Notes under the pieces: model-generated
What the model saw: only the letters and a program-made list of their open reading frames with translations
The model's database searches: none
What the model was told of the DNA's origin: nothing
NCBI GenBank assembly: GCA_963736595.1
Contig: CAVTPG010000002.1
Location: 124,001 to 188,000 of the forward strand
Direction: 5' to 3'
Origin: Parapontixanthobacter sp963736595
GTDB taxonomy: Bacteria > Pseudomonadota > Alphaproteobacteria > Sphingomonadales > Sphingomonadaceae
DNA length: 64,000 bases
Shown: positions 1 to 8,459 of the stretch, piece after piece
Layout: each line of letters starts with the position of its first letter
How positions within the stretch are numbered: the stretch's first letter is position 1
Program-made: the position numbers and the translations under genes

Positions 1-38
1 CCGCTTCTTAAAGCGCGGCGGCTGCTTTGTAAAAGCAA

Positions 39-725
39 TCAGGATTCGATTGGTGCGCTCAGATCGTCGGCGGTGATGACCTCGATAGGCGCTGGAGCTT
101 GCTCAACCGGAACTGGCTTGTTCTGACTGGCCAGCGATGCCTGCAAAATCCGCGTCGGATCGGCAGGCGGCTCTCCGCGATTGATCGCATCGACCGCTTC
201 CATGCCGGAGATCACTCGCCCGAAATTGGTATAGCGCTTGTCGAGCGAGAAACGCGGATAGAACACGATAAAAAACTGGCTGTTCGCGCTATTTTCTTCA
301 TTGCCGCGCGCCATCGATAACGTGCCGCGAACATGCGGACGTGGATTGAATTCCTCCGCCAGATCGGGAAGCTCGGATCCGCCCTGCCCCGTGCCGGTCG
401 GATCGCCGCTTTGCGCCATGAAACCATCGATCACGCGATGAAAAATCACGCCATCGTAAAATCCCTGACTTGTCAGTGCTTTGATCCGATCGACATGATT
501 GGGCGCCCATTGCGGCATCAACCGAATCGCGACACGCTGCCCATTCGAAAGATCGAGTAGCAGGATATCGTCGCGATCTTCGGCAATGTTGTAATTGATC
601 GGCGCAGCATAATTGATCCCGGATTGCGCATCTTCGACGACCGCGTTTTCCATCTGCGCTGTGGCAGGAATGCTGAGCATCGCCAACGGCAGGGAAAGTC
701 CGAGTGCAGCAAGAAATTTGTTCAT
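39..725 (-). CDS. Periplasmic cyclophilin-type peptidylprolyl isomerase
   Basis: Predicted peptidylprolyl cis-trans isomerase of 228 residues that speeds folding of exported proteins. Residues 1-24 form a Sec signal peptide ending in ATAQ, so it should act in the periplasm. The cyclophilin core follows, with FHRVIDGFMAQSGD, a GTGQGGSELPDL stretch, RGTLSMARG and the NSQFFI strand that line the active site of the family. The C-terminal tail after about residue 190 is proline- and alanine-rich and probably flexible. It is the last gene of the minus-strand run xseB-ispA-coaD. A 111-bp gap separates it from coaD, so it may also have its own promoter. The family is clear; the substrate is unknown. 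Confidence 0.93.
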   Translation of the reverse strand: MNKFLAALGLSLPLAMLSIPATAQMENAVVEDAQSGINYAAPINYNIAEDRDDILLLDLSNGQRVAIRLMPQWAPNHVDRIKALTSQGFYDGVIFHRVIDGFMAQSGDPTGTGQGGSELPDLAEEFNPRPHVRGTLSMARGNEENSANSQFFIVFYPRFSLDKRYTNFGRVISGMEAVDAINRGEPPADPTRILQASLASQNKPVPVEQAPAPIEVITADDLSAPIES

Positions 726-836
726 AAGATAAAAGCTCGTCCGTCGATAAAACTGAGACTTCGCGCGACCACACGAATTGGCGGCAGGCTTAGCCAGATG
801 CGACTGTCGTTACAATGAATGAGCGTCACGCGCGTG

Positions 837-1361
837 TTAATAGTCGCCTTTTTGGCCGATTTCTTCCACACGAACTGCCACATCCTGCTGAACTGCCTGA
901 CTGACGAATGGTCCGATGTCACCGCCAAACAAAGCAATTTCTTTCACCAGTTTCGATGCGATCGGTTGCAACGACACGTCCGCCATCAGGAACACGGTTT
1001 CGATATCATCGTCCAATTGCTGGTTCATGCCAGCCATCTGATACTCATATTCGAAATCGGCCACGGCGCGCAGGCCACGGATAATGACACGCGCCTCTTG
1101 CTTGCGTGCGAAATTGACGAGCAGCGCATTGAAGCCGACGACTTCGACATTGTTGATGCCCATTGCAGCCACTTCACGCTCGACCATGGCGAGACGCTGC
1201 TCGGTGTCGAACATCGGGTTTTTGGATGGGTTCGTCGTCACCCCGATGACAAGGCGATCAACCAGTTTGGCTCCGCGTCGGATGATGTCGGCATGGCCCA
1301 ATGTGACAGGATCAAATGTGCCGGGATAAATCCCGATGCGTGTTTTCAGATCGCCGCTCAC
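837..1361 (-). CDS. coaD: Pantetheine-phosphate adenylyltransferase (PPAT)
   Basis: Transfers AMP from ATP to 4'-phosphopantetheine, the penultimate step of coenzyme A synthesis, in the cytoplasm. The 174-residue product has the usual length. Its N-terminus carries the nucleotidyltransferase signature GTFDPVTLGH, where TLGH is the T/HxGH ATP-binding motif. A GVTTNPSKNP stretch and a C-terminal ASKLVKEIA segment match the family. The start is GTG and overlaps the ispA stop by 4 bp (GTGA), which indicates translational coupling. Start choice is supported by MSGDLKTRIGIYPG, where the first beta strand begins at once. Confidence 0.96.
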   Translation of the reverse strand: MSGDLKTRIGIYPGTFDPVTLGHADIIRRGAKLVDRLVIGVTTNPSKNPMFDTEQRLAMVEREVAAMGINNVEVVGFNALLVNFARKQEARVIIRGLRAVADFEYEYQMAGMNQQLDDDIETVFLMADVSLQPIASKLVKEIALFGGDIGPFVSQAVQQDVAVRVEEIGQKGDY

Positions 1362-2287
1362 CGATCGCGCTCCACGATATAGCGCGCCAGATCGGCCAAC
1401 AATGCGGCATCCTCGCCATGCGGAGCCAGATGTCCGACGGCTTGTTCAGCCAGCGCATTGGCTTGCCGCCGCGCAGCATCTGCGCCCATCAGTGAAACAA
1501 AGGTCGCTTTGCCCGCTTCGCTATCCTTGCGCAGAGCTTTACCGGCTTTCGCTTCGTCGCCTTCGATATCAAGTAGATCGTCTGCAATTTGAAACGCCAG
1601 CCCAATGTCGCGCGCATAAGCGCGTAAATGTGTTCGCCCTTCTTCCGGCACTTTGGCCAGCACTGCGCCCATTTCCACGGCTGCACCCAAGAGCGCGCCG
1701 GTTTTCATCTGCTGCAATTTCGTGACAGCCTGCAAATCGAACGGCTTTGCGCCAGCAATTTCGGCGACCATGTCCATCATCTGCCCGCCCGCCATTCCTG
1801 AATGCCCGCTTGCCTTGGCCAGACATTCGACCAACCCGGCGCGGATGAACGGATCGCCGCTCATTGCGGGATCAGCCAAAATCTCGAAAGCCAGCGCATG
1901 AAGACTGTCGCCTGCCAGCACCGCAGTCGCCTCATCGAACTGCAAATGCAGCGTGGGTTGACCGTGACGCAGCGCATCGTCATCCATACAAGGCAGATCG
2001 TCATGGATTAGCGAATAGACATGAATCGCTTCCACCGCGCAGCCGGCGCGAATGGCTGCGTCCCGCTCTGCGCCATATAATTGCGCTGTTGCCATCAGTA
2101 GCAACGGGCGAACACGTTTCCCGCCGCCCAGAACCGCGTAACGCATCGCCTCGACCAGTCGCGCGCGCTCGTCATTCGGCACTTCCAGAAAGGCATCGAA
2201 AAAGCTTATCACATCGCGCTGCACCTGCTGAAGCGCAGTGGATAAACGGCCGCTCATGGCAGTGGTGGATGCATCAGCCATCGGCAT
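1358..2287 (-). CDS. ispA: Polyprenyl synthetase, probably farnesyl diphosphate synthase
   Basis: Condenses isopentenyl diphosphate with allylic diphosphates, probably giving farnesyl diphosphate for ubiquinone, hopanoid and undecaprenyl precursors. The 309-residue protein has GGGKRVRP, the first aspartate-rich motif in HDDLPCMDDD and the second in IADDLLD, which together bind the Mg-diphosphate. The insertion within the first motif (DDx4D) is typical of bacterial short-chain synthases. The start overlaps the end of xseB. ATG 2281 is an equally good start two codons in. The xseB-ispA order is common in bacteria; dxs is not beside it here. Product chain length is inferred from family, not proven. 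Confidence 0.92.
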   Translation of the reverse strand: MPMADASTTAMSGRLSTALQQVQRDVISFFDAFLEVPNDERARLVEAMRYAVLGGGKRVRPLLLMATAQLYGAERDAAIRAGCAVEAIHVYSLIHDDLPCMDDDALRHGQPTLHLQFDEATAVLAGDSLHALAFEILADPAMSGDPFIRAGLVECLAKASGHSGMAGGQMMDMVAEIAGAKPFDLQAVTKLQQMKTGALLGAAVEMGAVLAKVPEEGRTHLRAYARDIGLAFQIADDLLDIEGDEAKAGKALRKDSEAGKATFVSLMGADAARRQANALAEQAVGHLAPHGEDAALLADLARYIVERDR

Positions 2288-2525
2288 CGAAGCTTTGAGT
2301 TCCGGTCGCTTTGCCGCTTTGATCGGTCACAATCCGCTCGATCCGTGCTTGCGCAGCATCGAGGCGGGCCTGACAATGTTTGCGCAAAGCCGCGCCGCGC
2401 TCATACAAATCGATCGAATCATCGAGCGGCACTTCCCCGCTTTCAAGCTGCTTCACGACCTGTTCCAAGTTGCGCAATGCATCCTCGAAACTCAGGTCGG
2501 CAATTTTCGTCGTGTCCACGTCCAT
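2274..2525 (-). CDS. xseB: Exodeoxyribonuclease VII small subunit
   Basis: Small subunit of exonuclease VII, which degrades single-stranded DNA into oligonucleotides together with XseA (not in this window). The 83-residue protein shows the family pattern SFEDALRNLEQVVKQLESGE followed by PLDDSIDLYERGAALRKHCQARL, two helices of a helical hairpin. It is the first gene of the minus-strand run xseB-ispA-coaD. The intergenic region to the divergent purL (2526-2656) must hold the promoters of both. Confidence 0.93.
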   Translation of the reverse strand: MDVDTTKIADLSFEDALRNLEQVVKQLESGEVPLDDSIDLYERGAALRKHCQARLDAAQARIERIVTDQSGKATGTQSFDADG

Positions 2526-2656
2526 GCAAGGCAGCTTTGACCAAGCCGGATGCGCTGGTCAAGCAGCCATCACCACGCAGCCGACAGGAAAAACTCGTGC
2601 GCATTGCTATCGCGTGGGATTGGCAGTCACTAGCCGGGGGCGCTAAAGGGCAAACC

Positions 2657-4894
2657 ATGTCAGAGACTCACAGCACTATTACGCCCGAAATTACGCCCGA
2701 AATCGTCGAACAACACGGTTTGTCGCCACAAGAATATGAGCGTGTGCTGTCCGCGCTGGGGCGGGAGCCGAACCTTGTAGAACTGGGCATTTTCTCGGTT
2801 ATGTGGTCGGAGCATTGCTCATACAAATCGTCCCGTTTGCATCTTAAGAAACTGCCCACCGAAGCACCCTGGGTCATTTGTGGTCCCGGCGAAAATGCTG
2901 GCGTCATTGACATTGGTGATGGGCCAGACGGTCAGAAACAGGCCGCCATCTTCAAGATGGAGAGCCACAATCACCCGAGCTATATTGAACCTTATCAAGG
3001 TGCTGCGACCGGCGTAGGCGGCATCCTGCGCGATGTCTTCACGATGGGCGCGCGCCCTATCGCCAATGCCAATGCGCTCAGGTTCGGGCGGCCCGACCAC
3101 CCCAAAATGAAGCACCTCGTTAAGGGGGTCGTCGCTGGCATTGGCGGCTATGGCAATTGCGTAGGTGTGCCGACGGTCGCGGGTGAGACAAACTTCCACC
3201 CGGCCTATGATGGCAATATTCTCGTCAATGCCATGACGGTCGGTGTGGCCGATGCTGACAAGATTTTTTACAGCGCCGCTACGGGGCTCGGTAATCCTAT
3301 TGTATATGTGGGATCAAAAACGGGCCGCGATGGCATTCACGGCGCTACCATGGCCAGCGCGGATTTTGGCGAGGATGTCGAAGCCAAACGGCCCACCGTG
3401 CAAGTGGGCGATCCGTTCGTCGAAAAGCTACTGATCGAGGCGTGCCTCGAATTGATGGCAACCGATGCCATCGTCGCAATCCAGGATATGGGCGCGGCGG
3501 GCCTAACATCCTCCAGCGTCGAAATGGCGACCAATGGCAAGGCAGGCATTCGCCTCGACATGAATAAGGTGCCGTGCCGGGAAGACGGCATGACGCCATA
3601 CGAAATGATGCTGTCTGAAAGCCAAGAGCGGATGCTGATGGTGCTAAAGCCCGGACGCGAAGCTGAAGCGGAAGCGATCTTCACCAAGTGGGAGCTGGAT
3701 TTCGCGGTGATCGGCGAAGTTACCGATACGCGGCACATGGTGCTGGAATTCGATGGCGAAGTTGTGTGCGACATTCCGCTTGGGCCACTGGCTGCTGATG
3801 CGCCTGAATACGATCGACCTTACCACTCGAAAGAAGAGTACAAGACTTGGGCGCAAGTGAAGCCCCTAGGCGACGTTCCGGAAAGCACCGATATCGGCGC
3901 GGATTTGCTCAAAATGATGGCCAGCCCTGCCCTCGCCTCACGCCGCTGGATTTGGGAACAATATGATAGCCAGGTCGGCGCGGATACCTTGCAGACCGGA
4001 GGCGATGCGGGCGTGGTGCGCGTCCACGGCACGAATAAGGCGCTGGCAATCACCACCGATTGTACGCCGCGCTACGTCTATGCCGACCCTTATGAAGGCG
4101 GCAAACAGGCCGTGGCCGAAGCTTATCGCAATCTATGCGCGGTGGGTGCGCGGCCATTGGCAGTGACCAATTGCCTCAATTTCGGCAATCCGCAGCGTCC
4201 TGAAATTATGGCACAGTTTGTCCACGCGCTGGAAGGCATGGGCGACGCGTGTCGTGCGCTCGATTTCCCCATCGTGAGCGGAAACGTGTCGCTTTATAAC
4301 GAAAGCAAAGCGACCGGCGGTGGCTCTGCTATTTTACCCACACCAGCGATCGGCGGCGTCGGCATCATCGACGATTATTCCAGAATGATGACCATGGGGT
4401 TTAAGGACGCTGATGAAACAATTGTGCTGATCGGATATGGGCGCGGTCATCTTGGCCAATCGCAATGGCTGCGCACGATCCACGGGCGCGACGATGGCGC
4501 ACCACCTCCTGTCGATCTGGCAGTTGAAAAACGCCTTGGCGAATTGGTCCGGGCTCTGATCGAAGAAGGCCGCATCACGGCAGCGCATGACGTCTCCGAT
4601 GGCGGACCGCTTGTGGCAATTGCCGAAATGGCTTTGGCCGGAAATCGTGGTGCGAAATTAACTATGCCCGCTACCGATATGCTGACAGCAGCGATGTTCG
4701 GCGAGGATCAGGGTCGAATACTCCTTACGACTTGCGACACCTCTGTGATCGAGCGCGCCAACGCTGTCGAACTCTACGCGACCGAGATCGGCACAACCGG
4801 TGGTGATGGACTTTCCATTGAAGGCAAGACGATTAGCCTTACCGACTTACGCAAGGCCAGCGACAGCTTTTTCCGCGACTGGATGGAAGTGTGA
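2657..4894 (+). CDS. purL: Phosphoribosylformylglycinamidine synthase subunit PurL (small type)
   Basis: Converts FGAR to FGAM with ATP in de novo purine synthesis, working with PurQ and PurS, which are not in this window. The open frame runs further upstream, but ATG 2657 gives 745 residues, the size of the small PurL. Homology starts soon after with EIVEQHGLSPQEYERV. Visible motifs are the LGIFSVMWSEHCSYKSS start, SHNHPSYIEPYQGAATGVGG, and two repeated AIR-synthase-like halves. The N-terminus contains a perfect 12-bp tandem duplication (2678-2689 and 2690-2701) that repeats ITPE. The stop overlaps the next gene by 4 bp. Confidence 0.96.
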   Translation: MSETHSTITPEITPEIVEQHGLSPQEYERVLSALGREPNLVELGIFSVMWSEHCSYKSSRLHLKKLPTEAPWVICGPGENAGVIDIGDGPDGQKQAAIFKMESHNHPSYIEPYQGAATGVGGILRDVFTMGARPIANANALRFGRPDHPKMKHLVKGVVAGIGGYGNCVGVPTVAGETNFHPAYDGNILVNAMTVGVADADKIFYSAATGLGNPIVYVGSKTGRDGIHGATMASADFGEDVEAKRPTVQVGDPFVEKLLIEACLELMATDAIVAIQDMGAAGLTSSSVEMATNGKAGIRLDMNKVPCREDGMTPYEMMLSESQERMLMVLKPGREAEAEAIFTKWELDFAVIGEVTDTRHMVLEFDGEVVCDIPLGPLAADAPEYDRPYHSKEEYKTWAQVKPLGDVPESTDIGADLLKMMASPALASRRWIWEQYDSQVGADTLQTGGDAGVVRVHGTNKALAITTDCTPRYVYADPYEGGKQAVAEAYRNLCAVGARPLAVTNCLNFGNPQRPEIMAQFVHALEGMGDACRALDFPIVSGNVSLYNESKATGGGSAILPTPAIGGVGIIDDYSRMMTMGFKDADETIVLIGYGRGHLGQSQWLRTIHGRDDGAPPPVDLAVEKRLGELVRALIEEGRITAAHDVSDGGPLVAIAEMALAGNRGAKLTMPATDMLTAAMFGEDQGRILLTTCDTSVIERANAVELYATEIGTTGGDGLSIEGKTISLTDLRKASDSFFRDWMEV

Positions 4895-5580
4895 GCGATA
4901 GCGCGCAACACCCATACCCCACGATGCCTGATCTCTCCGATCCAGAGCGGATTGCCCGCGCGCAAACGGCATTTGATCGGCTAAAAACACGGCGATCCTG
5001 TCGCGCGTTTGCCGATACGTCCGTGCCCCGCGAAGTGATCGAATATGCGATCTGCGCCGCTGGAACTGCGCCTAATGGCGCTAACCATCAGCCTTGGCAC
5101 TTTGCCGCGATTTCCTCTGCCGATATTAAGCGATCCATTCGCCAAGCCGCCGAAACCGAAGAGCGCCGCTTCTACGGTGCGGACGGGGACAAGCCAAAAG
5201 CGTCGGAGGAATGGCTCGGTGCGCTGGACCCCCTAGGGACCGACGATAAGAAGCCTTTTCTGCAAAATGCGCCGTGGCTGATTGTCTGCTTTGCGCAGCG
5301 CAAGGGCGGCATTGACGAAGACGGCGAAACGCAAAATTATTACGTCAATGAGAGCGTCGGCCTCGCTTGCGGAATGCTGATTGCGACTTTGCATGAAGCG
5401 GGGCTGGCCACACTGACGCATACGCCCTCGCCAATGGGTTTCTTGCGCGAAATATGCGGCAGGCCCGCCATTGAAAAGCCGTTGATGATCGTGGTCGCAG
5501 GACATCCGGCCGATGATGCCACCGTGCCCGAACACGCCTTGAAGAAAAAGCCGCTGAAGCAAATTTCCAGCTGGCTTTAA
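4891..5580 (+). CDS. Nitroreductase-family flavoprotein
   Basis: A 229-residue FMN-dependent oxidoreductase of the nitroreductase superfamily. The N-terminal RRSCRAFAD segment matches the family's FMN-binding arginine/serine motif, followed by AAGTAPNGANHQPWHF, another flavin-contact region, and a C-terminal VVAGHPADDA strand. GTG 4891 overlaps the purL stop (GTGA), so the two are probably co-translated. ATG 4924 is an alternative start that would remove 11 residues. The C-terminus is lysine-rich. The natural substrate cannot be read from the sequence. The purL linkage may be only transcriptional. Confidence 0.88.
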   Translation: MSDSAQHPYPTMPDLSDPERIARAQTAFDRLKTRRSCRAFADTSVPREVIEYAICAAGTAPNGANHQPWHFAAISSADIKRSIRQAAETEERRFYGADGDKPKASEEWLGALDPLGTDDKKPFLQNAPWLIVCFAQRKGGIDEDGETQNYYVNESVGLACGMLIATLHEAGLATLTHTPSPMGFLREICGRPAIEKPLMIVVAGHPADDATVPEHALKKKPLKQISSWL

Positions 5581-5582
5581 GG

Positions 5583-6431
5583 CTATGCCGCCGCTGATTT
5601 TGGTGCGTCCGGCTGGCTCTTACCTTGCCCCAGGATATTGTAAGGATCGACGCCCTCCTCGCTCCATATCCGGTGGCATTCACGATACCAGTTAGGCTCC
5701 GGGATATTCAGCTTGCGACGCACATCTGTGAGATCGCTCGCCAGTAATTCGGTAATCGGCATGGCCACGATTGCAGGACAGGCCTTGCCCGTCCGATGCG
5801 CTTGCCGGACCGCTTTGAAGATCGGCGCTTTGCTGCCGCGCGTAGATTGCCTGATATTCAGCGCACCCGCGTAACCAATCAGCAGATGCCCGTGGCTCGG
5901 CTGTTGCCCATGTGTGAACAACAACACACACTGCTCGCCCAACGCATCGCGGCCGTAGCCGGTAAGGATGTGCAACAGATCATGCGTATCGCGGGCGCGC
6001 TCGGTATACCATTGCCACAAATCATTATATTTGGGCCGCCCGAGCTTGTCCGATTCCGCGACCAGCCCGGCAGCGGATAAACCTTCGCGTTCCATAAAGT
6101 CGCAATAAGCGTGCGCCACACTGCCTTTTGGCAGCTTTCGCAAAGTTGCGTGGTCATCGAGGAGTGGCGGCAGGACCGGCTCTATCCGTCGTAAATGATC
6201 GCCCTGCTCGCTTAGCGTCAGATCGTGGACGCGTCGGTCATAATCTTTGGAGGGGAGCGATTCAAAGATACGAAACACATGGGTCGTATCTTCCTTGTCC
6301 TTCACCAGTTCGCGGAAATGATGATACGCCCTTAGCGGCTTATAGCGCAGTACCTTGCGCTGCGGGTCGCGCAGAATTGTGCCGTCGCTGGCGCATTCGA
6401 TATGGCTGTCGATAGTTTCGTGGCGGGTCAT
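5583..6431 (-). CDS. COQ4-family ubiquinone biosynthesis protein
   Basis: A 282-residue bacterial member of the Coq4 family. Residues near 140-165 read RDTHDLLHILTGYGRDALGE, which fits the family metal-binding signature HDxxH followed by 11 residues and a glutamate. Coq4 in eukaryotes is a scaffold of the CoQ complex and has been implicated in oxidative decarboxylation at ring carbon C1. A similar role in this organism's ubiquinone pathway is inference. The gene stands alone, convergent with the nitroreductase gene (2-bp gap). A COQ8/UbiB-family gene lies far away at about 59-60 kb. It is longer than many Coq4 proteins because of N-terminal and C-terminal tails. Confidence 0.85.
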   Translation of the reverse strand: MTRHETIDSHIECASDGTILRDPQRKVLRYKPLRAYHHFRELVKDKEDTTHVFRIFESLPSKDYDRRVHDLTLSEQGDHLRRIEPVLPPLLDDHATLRKLPKGSVAHAYCDFMEREGLSAAGLVAESDKLGRPKYNDLWQWYTERARDTHDLLHILTGYGRDALGEQCVLLFTHGQQPSHGHLLIGYAGALNIRQSTRGSKAPIFKAVRQAHRTGKACPAIVAMPITELLASDLTDVRRKLNIPEPNWYRECHRIWSEEGVDPYNILGQGKSQPDAPKSAAA

Positions 6432-6521
6432 ACTAAATCTCTTACTGACAATGATGTTAATATAACTTCAAGTCGCAAAAGTTCCAGCGAATTTTTTGCG
6501 CCACGTTTAGAATAACTCAGT

Positions 6522-7407
6522 TCATGCAGCGACCCAGTCCTCGCGCGGGATTTGCAGCAGGTCGAGAATAGCAGTCAGATCGCCATGCCCAATGCTGCCA
6601 TTAGCAGCGCTGCGAGCGGCTGGCTTTGCTTGATAGGCGATGCCGTAATCGGCGACTTCCAGCATCGGCACATCATTGGCTCCGTCACCGATGGCCATCA
6701 CAACCGCGCCCTGCCCCAGATCAGCGCGCTCCTGCTCCAAAATCATACGCTTGGCACTGCTATCCACGATTTCGCCAACCAGTTCGCCCGTCAATTTGCC
6801 ATCGGACACGCCCAACCGGTTCGCCACAACCCGATCGAACCCCAGTATTGCGCCCACCTCATCGGCAAAGTGATGAAAGCCTCCCGTAACCAGCACTGCG
6901 CGCGCGCCTTTGTTTTTCAAAGTCGCAACCAATTCGCGCGCACCTGCCATCGGCCTGATCCGCTCTTGCAGGCAGTCGGCAATGGCTTGCTCGTCCAGTC
7001 CGGCCAGCAATCGCACTCTTTTGCGCAAGGCCTGCTCGAAATCCAGTTCACCTGCCATCGCGCGCTCGGTTATTGCCTCGACTTGGCTGCGCAGTCCGGC
7101 ATAATCGGCCAGCTCATCGATGCATTCCTGCCCGATCATCGTGCTGTCCATATCGGAAATCACCAGATGCGGATTGGCGATGACGTCTGCCGCTAACCAG
7201 CACATCGCACGGCCCGAAGTGCTGCATTAAGGCGCCATGCAATCGTGACGGCGTGCCTTCGGGGAAGGAAAATTCCAGGACCGATCCGGCATCATCCAGC
7301 ATCTGTGCCAGCGCCACCGGAAGCCCGTCCTGAGCCAATGTGCGCAAGGCGTTGTCAAAGGTTGCGGACAGATGGTCCGGGTCTGCTATTACCCGCGCGA
7401 TGGCCAA
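6522..7407 (-). pseudogene. serB: Phosphoserine phosphatase, split by a +1 frameshift
   Basis: SerB removes phosphate from phosphoserine, the last step of serine synthesis. The HAD catalytic half (6522-7205) reads cleanly: SDMDSTMIGQECIDELADYAG with the nucleophilic Asp, LVTGGFHHFAD, then GDGANDVPML. The ACT-like N-terminal half lies in another frame, from a TTG at 7407 (AIARVIADPDHLSATFD) to HFGPCDVL. One surplus base between about 7193 and 7200 separates them. Removing it joins CDVL to the AADVIANPHLV segment, and the total of 886 bp equals 295 codons plus one base. A GGGAGA Shine-Dalgarno precedes the TTG. Alternatively the ATG at 7205 could restart translation and make an active 227-residue phosphatase. 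Confidence 0.82.
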
Positions 7408-8365
7408 GCTGGATTCTCCCTTATTTGCAGGCGACAAGCCGCCGCTCGCGCTCATCGCAGGGCCGACAGCCAGCGGCAAGAGCGATGTTGCGGTAAAGCT
7501 GGCGCTTTATTTGCAAGAGCATGGACAGGAAGCCGCCATCGTGAACGCAGACAGCGCGCAGGTGTATCGCGATCTGCGCATTTTAAGCGCCCGCCCTGAC
7601 AGTGCCGAAATGCAAGGCATCGCGCACCACCTGTTCGGCGAATGGGACGGAGCCGTAGCGTGTTCCGCAGCCGATTGGGCGGCGCGCGCCAGACAAGTGA
7701 TTGCTGACCTGCACGCTCGACAGATCGTGCCGATCCTTGTGGGCGGCACCGGCCTGTATATGCGCGTGTTGCTTGAGGGCATTGCACCGATACCGCCGAT
7801 CGATCCTGACATCAGAGCGTGCGTGCGTGCTTTGGATCAAGCGACGGCCTATGCCGCGCTGCAAGCAGAGGATGCGGAAGCGGCTGCAAAACTGTCGCCC
7901 GCCGACAATCTGCGAACGACCCGCGCGCTGGAAGTCATCCGCAGCACGGGACGTTCTATTATTCAGTGGCGCGCCAAAAAGGCCGGCGGGATTGGCGATC
8001 GGGTCGATTTGCGCCCTGCCATTTTGCTGCCCGAGCGGCAGTGGCTTTACGAGCGATGCGACCGGCGCTTTGCACAGATGCTGGACATAGGTGGCATTGC
8101 GGAGGCTGAAGAACTGCTTGCGCGCCATCTCAATCCCGATCTGCCAGTGATGCGGGCAATCGGTGTCCGGGAAATCGCCGCATGGCTATCTGGCCGAAAT
8201 GATCAGGATGCTATGATTGACCAAGGTCAACAGGCCACACGAAATTATGCGAAAAGGCAGTACACGTGGTTCCGAAAACAACCACCAGCGGACTGGCACA
8301 AATTAACAGAATATGAGAATTTAGATTGGCTGAAAGTAACTTTATTTCAAGAACTGGCGCGTTGA
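7400..8365 (+). CDS. miaA: tRNA dimethylallyltransferase
   Basis: Attaches a dimethylallyl group to A37 of tRNAs that read UNN codons. ATG 7400 gives 321 residues starting MAKLDSPLFAG, with the P-loop GPTASGKS close behind, then NADSAQVYRDLRILSARP and GGTGLYMRVLLEG as in the family. The C-terminus has QQATRNYAKRQYTWFRKQ, which contacts tRNA. The start lies inside the first codons of the divergent serB, so the two 5' ends overlap by 8 bp and there is no classical intergenic promoter. No obvious Shine-Dalgarno precedes the ATG. Confidence 0.95.
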   Translation: MAKLDSPLFAGDKPPLALIAGPTASGKSDVAVKLALYLQEHGQEAAIVNADSAQVYRDLRILSARPDSAEMQGIAHHLFGEWDGAVACSAADWAARARQVIADLHARQIVPILVGGTGLYMRVLLEGIAPIPPIDPDIRACVRALDQATAYAALQAEDAEAAAKLSPADNLRTTRALEVIRSTGRSIIQWRAKKAGGIGDRVDLRPAILLPERQWLYERCDRRFAQMLDIGGIAEAEELLARHLNPDLPVMRAIGVREIAAWLSGRNDQDAMIDQGQQATRNYAKRQYTWFRKQPPADWHKLTEYENLDWLKVTLFQELAR

Positions 8366-8459
8366 CGAATGTTTTCTGTCCCGTTAAGCCGTACGCAGGC
8401 TCGGTGCGCTTGTCTGTAGCATCAAGCCTGTTTCATAATTCCGGAAATGTGATCGAAGC

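Noticed and set aside
2345..2656. Upstream extension of the purL reading frame
   Set aside because: It overlaps xseB in antisense and has no PurL homology; ATG 2657 gives the family's normal length.
7114..7205. Overlap of two serB ORFs interpreted as programmed frameshifting
   Set aside because: No slippery sequence with a stimulating structure is evident, and a single-base excess is a simpler explanation.
8369..8419. Short ORF before ilvB considered as a branched-chain leader peptide
   Set aside because: Sixteen codons with only one Val, two Leu and no Ile; no stem pair like the one before leuA was found.
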